Below are positions 9,989 to 19,957 of a stretch of 64,000 bases of DNA, one piece after another. Numbering within the stretch: the first letter of the stretch is position 1; each line of letters opens with the position of its first letter. The position numbers and the translations under genes were made by a program. The notes below the pieces were generated by a model that saw only the letters and a list, made by a program, of their open reading frames with translations, ran no database searches and was not told the DNA's origin. This stretch comes from Balanoglossus misakiensis (Eukaryota > Hemichordata), in the NCBI GenBank assembly GCA_040954595.2, contig CM082590.2:3968001-4032000 (forward strand). The letters run 5' to 3'.

Positions 9989-10929
9989 CTACAAGTCGTA
10001 ACATGTGAAATACAGGCGGGTGGACAAGGGAATTTGAACATAACGCTCATAGGCGTCTGAGCGCCAATCCCCGTGGAGTTTGATCAGGTCTGGGGGAACC
10101 CCTGCTGCATGGGCCAGGGAGGCTCCACCCCTACGCAAACTGTGAGCAGAATAAAGTTTGCTGTCTTTGCCAATGGCTTCCAGTAGTTTGCCAAGAGCCG
10201 AAGAAAACGATGAAAATGTCAGACTGACAAGCTTGCCGTTCTGAGGGTAAATGAAGGCTGGCTGATCTCTCGCGGCCGGCACCGAGGAGAGCATGAGTTT
10301 AACTGCCGACACAGGGCAAAGGGGGCTGCCAGGCAACGCTGCTAGCGGAATAAAGAGAGTGCGCTCATGACACTGCAGTGTCTTGGACCAACGCAATGCA
10401 AGCATAACGTGCTTATCACTAACTGCAATATCGCGCCTGGTGAGGTGGCGATTGCGATCAAATGAGTGCTTGGAGGGAGGAACCAAGTTCGATTTCCTCG
10501 AAAAGGCAAAGAAGCCAATTAAAACAGCCACCAAACTGTTTAATAAAACTTGCTGGAAAGATCAATAAATGTTGCCATTTCCTCCAACTGAGAAGGTGTG
10601 TGGACACTGCTTTTTCTGATGCCTGTGAGCGCCAATTTGAAACCCAGGCATTCGAAAGGTTCCAGGCTGTGGCCGGTCAGTATATGAAGTGTCTTGACAC
10701 CCGCAATATAATTGGTAACGGATGCAGGACTACTACACGACCTGCTAAGAAAGTGGGCATAAAGCGCCAAAACTGTGGACGTTGTAGGCACCGCTTGCAA
10801 ACCGTAGTAAAGTGCAAAACTTATATAGGAGCGGAACTGAATATTCAGGTTCCTGAGCATACCGGGACGAAAGGCTGCTAGCCGGGAGTTCTTGACCTCT
10901 TGTCTTAATAACTCCAGATCTTGCTGCAC
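9989..10929 (-). pseudogene. Tyrosine recombinase of the DIRS-like element (split)
   Basis: The N-terminal part (10929-10540, 129 codons) is a SAM-like core-binding domain with an ALYAHFLSRS...SVTNYIAGVKTLH pattern. The catalytic part (10534-9989, 181 codons) has FSRKSNL (Arg I, residue 13), HSLRRGG (H131xxR134), HGDW (H154) and a final AYERY tyrosine (residue 162 or 165). All conserved positions of a phage-integrase-type recombinase are therefore visible. The two parts are in different frames with stops near 10534-10540, indicating a frameshift. In the family this enzyme inserts a circular DNA intermediate. Confidence 0.8.
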
Positions 10930-10956
10930 AGCTGCAAATAAATTAAAATAAGACGT

Positions 10957-11502
10957 TTAGTGAAAACAATGCTTCTGAAGGACGAGTTTCTTCAAGAAGT
11001 TTCGCTCCTGTGAGTGAGGCAAAGGTGTCGCGGTACTTGCGGCCCAAATGCCAGCGTGACAAGCAATCGGCAATGCTGTTCTGAGCGCCAGGAAGATAGG
11101 CGCGCTTTCAGCTCGAACTGATGTGTCGCTGCAATAAACCAAAGTTCGCGCGCGGCTGACATGAGAAATGGGGGCGCGACCGCCTGTCCATTTGTCACCC
11201 CAAAGTCTGGCCGCCACTACGATGGTGACCATTTCAAGGCAGTGGATAGGCTGTTGCTGCAGCAAGACAAAATCTGGGAATGGGGCATGGAAATACTGTG
11301 AGGCTGAGATTCCACCACATCCTGAAAGGCAAGCATCTGTACAAATAACGCTGTTGGGTGTGGACCAGACCAGTTCCGGAATAATCGAAACGCCGTTATA
11401 TTGACTAAGAAAAGAGATCCACCAACTGATATCTTTCTGGAACTGCAAGTTTAAGTAAATGTCATGCCGCGCCGACTGGACAGAACATAGCGTGTCAAGC
11501 AT
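10957..11502 (-). pseudogene. RNase H region of the DIRS-like element
   Basis: A 181-codon frame contains VICTDACLSGCGG and a CLEMVTIV strand, matching the first Asp and the Glu of retrotransposon RNase H. The C-terminal RNase H segment, with LPGAQNSIADCLSR and its final Asp, appears in a different minus-strand frame (about 11100-10960). The region is thus frameshifted. It separates RT from the recombinase as in other DIRS-order elements. Confidence 0.7.
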
Positions 11503-11578
11503 GCGGCTAATAAAAAGACGGCCTGCACAAACACAGCTAGAGACAAATGAAAGCTTGCCGATAAGGACCTGCTGACGT

Positions 11579-12892
11579 CTAGTGGCCTTTTTCCTGCCTG
11601 ACCAATGAGCAAGAAGCTCTGAAAGTGAGCCTGTCCTCTGTGACTTCTAACGTTATGGTTACTGTGTTGACTTGCACACCTAAAAACGAGAGGCAAGTTG
11701 TGGGGGTTACAGCTTTACCAAAGGCTTCCTGTAGACCTAATTCAGAGAGAAGAGACCGCAAAGCTGAAAAGGCGGACTGGGCCCGTATAGGGGTGACTGC
11801 GCCGCAAAAGTCATCCAAAAAATTGACTGCGCGAAAACCCAGATTATGGTACATGGCAATCACGGTGTTCGTGGTGGCCTGACATGCAAGCGCCGCGGAG
11901 CGCAACCCGAATGGCAAACGGAGATCAAATAAGAGCGAATCTCGCCATGTATAACCCAACAGGTGAAAGTCATGGGGATCCACTGGCAATTGTCTGTAAG
12001 CCCTACTCAAGTCTAGTTTAAACAAGTGAAACCCGGGGCCCAAATCTCTTATAATCGCGACCAGCGAGTCAATATTGGGGTAGCGGAGCTGGAAAGGCTG
12101 CTGCAGGAAGGTCAATGCTGAAATACCTGCATTGACAGAACTAGAGATAGGAAAACTGAGATCCATTATAATACGCCTATCCGGAGACCCCTTATTCGGG
12201 ACTGAGGCGAGCGGGGAAGTAGCCACTGGCATAGTATGTTGGTTAGATGCAAATGGTCCAGCGGTGGCCTCTAGACTAACTTCAGTGCTAACGAAGGCAT
12301 CAACATGGTGAGCAAATTGCAAGGCGGATCTATGGTTGCGCCTGCTAGAAAGTGGCAAGCAACTACCAGTGATATTGATGGGCCAGCCAAATTCAAGAAA
12401 GTCAACTATAACGCCACTGTGCCTGTCAGGAAGTCTGGCTCGCCATGCTGGAATGTTTAGTGCAGTTGGAACAGGGATACGCACTCCGGCAAAGTTTGGT
12501 TTTCCGGAAGTGAAAACTATCCTGTGCGCTTGTAGGACCCACTCGTGTGAAACTGGCGAACATGGGGGCCAATCAGTCGTGTGTGGGAGGACCCAGGCTG
12601 GAATAACTGGAAAAAGTGGAGTGTCAACAACGGTGGGTACTAAAAATTCCTGGTACTTGAAGGTCTTGGTACCTGATAAAGCCTGTGCTAGAACATGATG
12701 CGAGAGGGCACAGTCGAAAAGTACAGAACTGTCGCAATAAAAATTGTGAGCATCAAAAGCTACACCATTTACAAAGTTTGAAAGGTCAGGTGAAAAACCT
12801 ACATAACAACAAGGCTGATCAGGTATGCTGTTACATGAGTCAGATTCTGCTAAATCTTGGAAAATTCCCTCTCCCCCAGTGCTACATGTCAT
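11579..12892 (-). CDS. Reverse transcriptase of the DIRS-like element
   Basis: The 437-codon frame has an N-terminal gag-proximal region, then the linker typical of this order (HHVDAFVSTEVSLEATAGPF, residues 195-214). RT motifs follow: SPLASVPNKGSPDRRIIMDL (226-245), FKLDLSRAYRQLPV (291-304), LPFGLRSA (326-333) and the catalytic FLDD (358-361). TCLSFLGVQV then marks the thumb. Family members commonly have YxDD or FxDD here. The frame ends before RNase H, which lies in another frame. The ATG at 12892 may not be the true start because the gag-like frame overlaps it. Confidence 0.8.
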   Translation of the reverse strand: MTCSTGGEGIFQDLAESDSCNSIPDQPCCYVGFSPDLSNFVNGVAFDAHNFYCDSSVLFDCALSHHVLAQALSGTKTFKYQEFLVPTVVDTPLFPVIPAWVLPHTTDWPPCSPVSHEWVLQAHRIVFTSGKPNFAGVRIPVPTALNIPAWRARLPDRHSGVIVDFLEFGWPINITGSCLPLSSRRNHRSALQFAHHVDAFVSTEVSLEATAGPFASNQHTMPVATSPLASVPNKGSPDRRIIMDLSFPISSSVNAGISALTFLQQPFQLRYPNIDSLVAIIRDLGPGFHLFKLDLSRAYRQLPVDPHDFHLLGYTWRDSLLFDLRLPFGLRSAALACQATTNTVIAMYHNLGFRAVNFLDDFCGAVTPIRAQSAFSALRSLLSELGLQEAFGKAVTPTTCLSFLGVQVNTVTITLEVTEDRLTFRASCSLVRQEKGH

Positions 12893-13304
12893 TCCCTGGG
12901 GTTTTTTGGTGTTTTGTCCCTGAAATCTTTATCGTTAAAGGGGCAATCTGTGGAAGCATGCCGCTTAACTGGTTGATCCACACTAATTTAGGGAGGGTTT
13001 TAGACGAATCTGTTATGCAGGTTGTCAAAATCGTCGCCCACTCCAACAATCCCTGCTCAAGGTATTGTACAATTATTGAGTGGTATTTACGAACCCTCTC
13101 CCAAGAATACAACTGAGCGCCAGTGACAATGTTTTGCAAGTGTGCTAAACGATTCACAGTGGAAGCATTATTTAAACTCATCCCTAATATGATCTCCAGT
13201 TCACCCGATACCAGCTGTGGTAAAGTCAATTCATCATAAGTTATTGCCTCTGGTTTGTGCGGGTTGGGGTCTCGGATGTATTCGTGTGGCCATGGTATGT
13301 ACAT
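12882..13304 (-). CDS. Putative gag-like ORF of the DIRS-like element
   Basis: The 140-codon frame overlaps the start of the RT frame by 11 nt and lies immediately 5' of it on the same strand. No zinc knuckle or other named domain is visible. Residues such as SGELEIILGMSL and QYLEQGLLEWATIL suggest a helical protein. The gag role is inferred from position only. A further basic frame at 13611-13351 overlaps it but crosses the Gypsy LTR and is not counted. Confidence 0.5.
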   Translation of the reverse strand: MYIPWPHEYIRDPNPHKPEAITYDELTLPQLVSGELEIILGMSLNNASTVNRLAHLQNIVTGAQLYSWERVRKYHSIIVQYLEQGLLEWATILTTCITDSSKTLPKLVWINQLSGMLPQIAPLTIKISGTKHQKTPGNDM

Positions 13305-13511
13305 GAGAACCCTGTCTGTTGGTTTCCTCTTGGCGCCACTTTTTATTCTTTTACCTTTTGTCCGTAGTCGATGGCTGGAGAAGCCTGTACCTCGTCCTCG
13401 TGCGCGGAGCGTTCCGTTTCTCTACTTGTTTCTTCCCGTCGCCATGTCTGCTGTCTGCATCGTCGCTGGAGAAGGTTTCGCCCGATGATTCTGAAGAACT
13501 GAGGGAAGTGT

Positions 13512-13625
13512 CTGTAATATTCAGGCTACTACAGTGATGGCGGAGAGAACACACTTTATTACTAAGTGTACTACGCATGCGTATAGATGACGTCATGCAC
13601 ATAAACAACATCCCATTATGTTACA
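13512..13625 (-). mobile_element. Short LTR of a Gypsy element (3' LTR)
   Basis: On the minus strand a polypurine tract (AAAAAAAGGAGA) is followed by TGTAACATAATGGG, the usual layout of a Ty3/Gypsy 3' LTR. An AATAAAG polyadenylation signal lies about 70 bp in. A TG...CA end can be drawn at 13512 (AATATTACA), giving about 114 bp. The right-hand TG boundary is well supported. The left boundary is a guess because no second LTR exists in the window for comparison. Confidence 0.55.
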
Positions 13626-13916
13626 TCTCCTTTTTTTCAGCGGAAAGTCATCAACAACAATAACAACAAAACAAGTGAACAAATCATCATAGTCCTTGTC
13701 CTTCAAATATCTGGCAGACTTCTTCAGTACTTCAACAACAAATCTGTTTGAGTTCGAATGTTCATTGAATGTTCAAGTGTTCAGAGTGTTCAATTCAAAA
13801 CTTTTTTTTTTCTTAATAAACATGTTCCGTTTGGTGTGTGCAAATGTATGTGTGCATGAATGTATGCGATGTTCGTGTATTTCTTTCAACAAACTCCGAA
13901 ATCAGTTCTTTCCACA

Positions 13917-14700
13917 TTAAGTGTCTACATAGTCCTGGAATCTTACTGGTCTTCTCACAACGCGTCCTCTGGAAGTGGTTTTCACTGACTGGTTGCCTGT
14001 GGCATCTGCTTGCGTCATACTGCTACAAACCGAGTTTGGATTGGTTACCGTAATCTCTTTGAGATGTTTTACATCTGGTGTAGTTTCTTCAACAGCAGGT
14101 GGTTGACAATGCTTTACAAGCAGGTGGTCATCAGCGACATCTGGAACAACTGGCATTTCTTTTGTTTTCCTGAGGTCACAGCGGTTTCTGCGGTAGGTGT
14201 GTCCACCTGACTCGACAATATATGATCGTGGTGTACTTGCTCTGGACTGTACAACTGCTGGTTTCCATCCTTTGGGTGTCTTCATTCTCACAAACTCATC
14301 GTTTGATAATCTGGGCAGATCTTTGGCATGCTGGTCATGATAGTATATCTGTCTTTGTTTCAATGTTTCCAGGCTTGGCTTTACATTCTCAACATGTTTG
14401 GGCTTCAGCAAAATCTCGCTGGTTGGAAAGAGTGTTTTTTGTTCTCCTACCCATGAGTCTCTGCCCAGGTGATCCCAACTGACTGTCACGTGGTGTGTTT
14501 CTATGATCCAGCAGAGCTAAATATGGATCCTTGTTATTCCGCTTGGCTTTCTTCATAAGCGATTTTGCACTTTTGACTGCAATTTCTGCCATGCCATTAG
14601 ATTTGGGGTATCTTGGACTTGATGTGACGTGTTCAAATCCATAGGCAGCTGCAAACTTGCCAACTCGTGAGTGACTTGGTCAGTTGTCATGGTTCAGTAT
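13917..14700 (-). pseudogene. Ty3/Gypsy integrase C-terminal fragment
   Basis: Minus-strand sequence near 14700-14390 encodes the end of a retroviral-type integrase core: a degraded catalytic DN region, a YPKSNG motif and the catalytic Glu within GMAEIAVKSAKSLMKKA. A 190-codon frame (14489-13917) follows with the Gypsy integrase C-terminal linker region (LKQRQIYYHDQHAKDLPRLS) and a basic tail ending FQDYVDT. The parts lie in different frames and an internal stop follows the catalytic DN. The 5' nine tenths of the element is missing. The LTR at 13512-13625 is its 3' end. Confidence 0.7.
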
Positions 14701-16578
14701 GTAAAAATGAAATAATACAGTTTATGGGTACGTACCCACATACAATGTGACGTCACTTGCGCAGTAAGTTGTTGTTAGAGTAAACTAAAGATCACGTGAT
14801 TGTGACGTTACACTTTTTCGTGTAGAAACAGCGGTTCATTCAAAAATGTTGTTTACCATCTGAGGAGCCTTATATCGTTATATGGGCAAATTCAACCCGA
14901 ATCCATGGGTAGGGCAATTCTTTTCATGTTAAATGTAACAGTTCTTAAAATTCCTGTGCAGCTAAGTTATACTCTTCAAAATTTAAATTTAAATGAAGGA
15001 GTCTTTCTTCCTACATACACTTCAAAAGATATGTTAGTTCTCTTAGTCATTTTAAACACCCCTATTAGTCTGATTTATGGAATGTTCCTATAATGCAATT
15101 ACTGGGTTATTCCATTGAACATACGTAATATGGGTAGACCTGTTGATAGAATGCCTCTATGACATTTACAAAGACTATACCTTCCTCTCGTTTCAAGATC
15201 TCACAAGTTTGGCTGGGACAGCTTAATTGTTCAAATAAATATCAGTCTCTGATTGGCCGAGCTTGAGCACCTGATGAAAAAGCTTTGACTTTATTGGTCA
15301 AGTTTATCGTAACGTCATTGTGATCACCTGATGAAAATGCTCTCACTCTATTGGTTAGATTGCTGTGTATATAAACAACTCAATAAAGTAAATACACACC
15401 ACTTCGCAAAACAATCTGACCAGTAGTTCTTGAGTTACTGAGTTTTGACCAAATTCACATTTTCCAGCTAATTTGCATATTTTTGGCAATGACAACTTCA
15501 TTTGAACAAACTCCCATCTACAGCCCAGCCTGCATCTGCACACCAAAAATCAAGGTGATACACGCAGTGGTTTGCAAGTTTTTTTATGTGGACGGACATA
15601 CATACATACATCCATACATCCATCCATCCATCCATACATACATACAGACGCAACCGATCCCATAAGGTCCCATGGTATATATGCCTATACCAATTGGACC
15701 TAAAAACCTTGGATCCGCAGGCAGCCCGTTGATATCTGCGAATTAGGAGGGGAGAAATTGTGAAAATTATTTCAAACATCAAAAATGAGTTAAGATGGTG
15801 CTGTATATCATGTATATTACTTTGCATGTTTTTATTACGTTGTGCGTTATTTTGAACGCCTTAAAGGGAAAGTTAAGTCGAACCGATTTAGTATTATGTG
15901 TTAGCTTTGGGTTCAGTTATTCAGGGGAATAAACATTTCGCCTTCCCAAACTCATGTGATTTTGCACAAAAAGGGAAGAGATTCTTCGATATCAAATGAC
16001 GTCAGACGCGCTCAGGCAGCAGTTACGTTGGCATTCAAATGTCCAGATGACGGGCAACTTCAACAACGTGGTGCAGACAAAGACTGTGCAGACGAAATGC
16101 AATGAGGTTGATGAGGCACCATACCTGATACATGTTACGTATCTGGCGGTTCTAAAGTAAAAACATACTCGGAAAATTGTTTACTAGATGCCAAAATATT
16201 GCTTGCCCGTCATCTGAAAATGACAATGCTGTGGGCCACATGGCCAGATCACGTGATTGATAGTAAAGAATCGACGGAAGATACATTCTGGGGCTACATC
16301 AAATAAAACTATTCTGAATCATTTGCATATAAGTCTTCATATAAGCCTTCATGATTTCTATGATAAAAAGATGTGAACAGTATTATTTTTTAACAAATCT
16401 CTCCTTACACAAGAATAGAAAGGTTTGGAGCATTATCATTTTGTCAAATCTGTCCAGAGGCGCATACTGCCTAAATGATGATTACATAGGCCTAATTAAT
16501 TATTTTTTTTACTTAAAGGGACAAAGTCTCTCTCTTGTTGCCCCCTTTCCATTGATTATGTTTAATTCAACACACCAT
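14701..16578. other. Noncoding stretch with small repeats
   Basis: No gene is supported. Seen here are a palindromic TGACGTCA at about 14750 and two diverged ~65-bp repeats at about 15245-15355, each with an ATTGG box and CACCTGATGAAAA. A CATA/CATC microsatellite is listed separately. The rest is unremarkable AT-rich DNA. Confidence 0.5.
15595..15647 (+). repeat. CATA/CATC tetranucleotide microsatellite
   Basis: An imperfect run of CATA and CATC units (about 13 tetranucleotides) is directly visible. Confidence 0.95.
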
Positions 16579-16581
16579 GTG

Positions 16582-16753
16582 TATATATAGTGAATCAACG
16601 TTCGACCACACATTTTTGTAGGATATGAGCGTCAAAATCTCGACCAAATGAATAAACGGTAGAGACCGATTATTCATTTTGGCGAGTTTTTCACTCTCGT
16701 GTCTGCAAGTGGGATGAAAGGTGTGTGTGGTCGAATGTTGATTCACTATATAT
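16582..16753. mobile_element. Palindromic MITE / foldback element
   Basis: The outer arms TATATATAGTGAATCAACG (16582-16600, continuing to 16612) and their inverted copy (16724-16753) differ by about one base. A second inverted pair lies inside (about 16637-16659 and 16664-16686; CCAAATGAATAAACGG versus CCGATTATTCATTTTGG) with a tiny loop. Most of the 172 bp can therefore fold on itself. The flanking TATA-rich ends suggest a TA target site. No coding capacity. Confidence 0.7.
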
Positions 16754-16889
16754 CCACATGTAGAATAACATAAACGGTGTCTTATATCAAACATAAAGGG
16801 CTTATAGGGCACACTGACAGTGACAAAACTATACCCCAAAGTGTTGCATAATGGTCCCAAGCAGACATACATTTCCACAACTTCGCCTC

Positions 16890-17480
16890 CATAGGCGTAG
16901 GAACCAGGAGGGGGAAGGGTGGTCACTTGCCCCCCTCCAATTCTGAAATGTGTGTGTGTGTGGGGGGGGGGGCAAAGAAATACTTTTGCCCCCCCCCCCC
17001 AACTTTAGGGACAAAAAATTGCGGTTTCGAGATTGTTATATTACAAAATTTTCCAATGTCACAGGGGGACACCCGCTCCCACACCCACCACTTTCATTCT
17101 TTCACACCTTTCATGTATTGCCTGGTGTACCTGGGCAGAGTACTTGCCCCCTCCCCCCCCCACCAATGCTAACTTTGAGCGGCGAAGGCTAAATTTGGCC
17201 TCCCCAACATAGTTGAGTTAATTTGCTTTTGAGTTCATTAAAATGCAGCTTTGAGCTCTGTATTTAATAAAATTTTCTAACGTGGGAGGGGGGCACCCAC
17301 TCCCAAACCCACCGTTATCAATACTACTAACTATTGTAATGACTTGTCGATTTAATTTGTTCATATATTAATTTAATTATTTTAATTTATTTATGTATGC
17401 AAATTTCCATTGTAAGTCATTCACCACCAGAATGTTGGTTACATTTTACCCCCCCCCCCCAAACCATGAATTGCTCCCTA
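16890..17480 (+). repeat. Solo relative of the 99-bp satellite and its flank
   Basis: At 16980-17066 a single diverged unit shows the order ACTTTTG, C-run, AACTTT, a central CGGTTTCGAG, TTACAAAATTTTC, then a G-run. This is the same order as one satellite monomer. At 17215-17300 a second unit has TTTGCTTTTGAGTTCATTAAAA and TTTAATAAAATTTTCTAACGTGGGAGGGGGG. The sequence around and after these (GCTAACTTTGAGCGGC, CCTCCCCAACAT, ACCAGAATGTTGGTT) matches the right flank of the big array at 50050-50430. It appears to be an unexpanded version of the same repeat. Confidence 0.7.
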
Positions 17481-19957
17481 AGCCCCTGGCCTCGCAAATT
17501 ATTTGTACAATGTGCACTCTCATCCATTTGGGCTTAGATTATTCCTCAAATAATTTAGCGAAAACATATAAAGAAAATCATTTCAAACAAATGCAACACA
17601 ATTTGAATGACGTCATTGTCCTATCATAGAACATTGAAAGGGTATATGAATAAGGCTTTCCAACAAAAGGTACTACATAATTAGATTTAAAAATTATTTT
17701 TCGCTTATAATGAATAAAGTACTGAAAATATTGTGTCAATTTTATTCAAACAAAATTGCCAATATTGAAATGAATTCTTCAAATACATGTCATCAATAAT
17801 TGAAATATCAACCTGTCTTCTTTATTAGTATATGTAGACATCTTAAAACACTATCATTCTTATTAACATGCCCATAACATCATTGATGTAGTTTTTTTTC
17901 AAACCAGTTGATGTTAATTTGTGTGTTTGTTTTTGTGTGGCATCTGTCTATGCCATTTACATATTGTTTGAAAGACTCATAAACAGAGAGTTCAAATGAG
18001 GGGTAAATTCAGTATGTTCTAAAATAATTCAATACAAACAAAGTTGTCTTATTCATGACAGCTGTCCCTGACACAGATGTACACGTGGCCAATACGGGCA
18101 TGGCTAAACACATCTGTTTGACCTGTGTCTATTCACTTCACAAGTTTACCTTCACATTGATAAACTAGGGATTGACCAACCAAGTTAACATATTTGGGGA
18201 AAAATATGCTTAAAGCAGTGAAGGGATGCTTTTACAGGAACAAAATCCGAAACAAAAGATCAGATCAGAGTGAATAATCCAAGCTGGCCAGTTTCTGTGT
18301 GGGGGATATTTGTGAGGTGAATTTACAAGCTTGATACTTCACACATTTGGTTTTGTAAAACACAATGTAGAAAACGTACATACAAAAAGATTTTAAAAGG
18401 AAACATGACATTAACTGTGACTTGGGAGTATTACCAATTTGTGTGTATTGAACATACCTGTAGCAATAACAATAAGCTGTGGTTTAAGTATTTTATAGAC
18501 AAAATTATCAGATTGTACAGATGGTTTTAGAACAACCTTGGTTATTGAGCTGTCTTAAACACAGAAACTCGAGAAGTTTTTTGTCCTATTACTGAATATT
18601 CAAGCAGATATTGTCATTGCAATTAACCTTGTCCCCGCTGGATCAATGGATAAAGAGAACACTGAGTTAACATGAAATAAAGTCTGTCCCCACATGTCTG
18701 AGTAATGGTTCCATACAAAAGGATTCACTGACATACGGAATGTTATCTTTAAGACAGCTGGTTTGGATCCAAGGGAAGTGAAATGAAATCACTATATGCC
18801 ATTTCTGTCAAGATTGTTAGTACATCAATTACATTTTGCAAATATCACATGTTGATATGCATAATTGAAGACATTAAACTTGTGACAGATAAGCATTAAA
18901 ACCCTGCATACATTTTCAGAGAAAAAATACGAGTCACAAGAAACAAAAGGCAAGTATTATACTAACACACCAAAAACTGCCGTATATTGATAAACTTGAA
19001 ATTTGCAAATGAATGTTTTAATGGAAACATTCATGATTCAAGAGGACATTAAAAAATTCTTGATAATTTTTAAAAAGTTACATAATTATTTTACATTGAT
19101 GCACAATACATAATAGTACTTGGTCTAAAGACAGACAATCTCCTTCTCTCTCTATTAAACATAGATTTGGCTACACATCAACAGAATGTGTTTAATGTCA
19201 GCTGTGGTAAACTAGTCCAGAAAAGAAATCACCACTTAAAATGCAAATATAAATTGAGATACTGCAATCCAATTAATCTGGGTCATTTGATTATGTTACA
19301 AATGCAACCTCAGAGTGAATTTTCTCACAAGAAGATTGAAAGGCCACATTTTTGTTTATCAACTCATAGGATTGGTCTCTGCACAGAGGATACTACATGG
19401 GCAGTGTTCCCATCATGTCATTTCATCCACTTATCTTTGACCATGCTTTCTTTTGGCCGATGAACATGGTGCTATCTGGTACATGGTGAAGGAGCATCTA
19501 ACTGGAAGATCTATTGTATAATTTCCTACAGTCATATAAAAACAATATCCACTATCTCTAACCACAGATCAAACATGAAATATTTCATTCTTTTGTCTAA
19601 CTTTGACATTGTTGGAACTGTTCAGGGGATATATCCGAATAAAATGTATATAAGTATAATTCCTTGTACTTGGAAATAATGTCACAACTCTGCCATTATA
19701 TACACAATGGGAAATGCAGTTACTGTGTAGTACATGTGTGGCCAGATCCAAATTCTGTAGTGTTTGGAATCTACCAGTCTTGCGCCCTCTTGAGATGTTT
19801 GAGAGTACATTATGGATGCTAGGGTGTATTGATGGAAATGTTTGATTTATGTTTTGGTAACATTCATGCACATGTATTGTGGTATCACAGATACAATACC
19901 GTATGTTAACGCAGAGTATTGTGATAATCTTTGGGTGACACCCACATCAGTATGTCT
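17481..19957. other. Downstream / 3' untranslated region of the Roco gene
   Basis: AT-rich sequence with no recognisable gene. The part nearest 19957 should hold the 3' UTR of the minus-strand Roco gene. ATTAAA-type signals read on the minus strand near 19196-19191 and others further left; none can be chosen without transcript data. Confidence 0.5.

Larger units (their letters stand above)
9468..13510 (-). mobile_element. DIRS/Ngaro-type tyrosine-recombinase retrotransposon
   Basis: Reading on the minus strand, a gag-like region (13304-12882), a reverse transcriptase (12892-11579), an RNase H region (11502-10957) and a split tyrosine recombinase (10929-9989) follow each other. That is the gene order of the DIRS order. 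No aspartic protease or DDE integrase is present. Two 86-bp direct repeats lie 3' of the recombinase (9770-9855 and 9468-9553). This fits the split direct repeats of Ngaro-like members rather than LTRs. Frame breaks between domains suggest an inactive copy. The 5' boundary is uncertain because it meets a Gypsy 3' end at about 13.5 kb. Confidence 0.8.

Noticed and set aside
13351-13611. Serine- and arginine-rich 86-codon frame as a DIRS gag start
   Set aside because: Its first part lies in the Gypsy LTR and it is out of frame with the downstream gag-like frame, so it is not a single gene.
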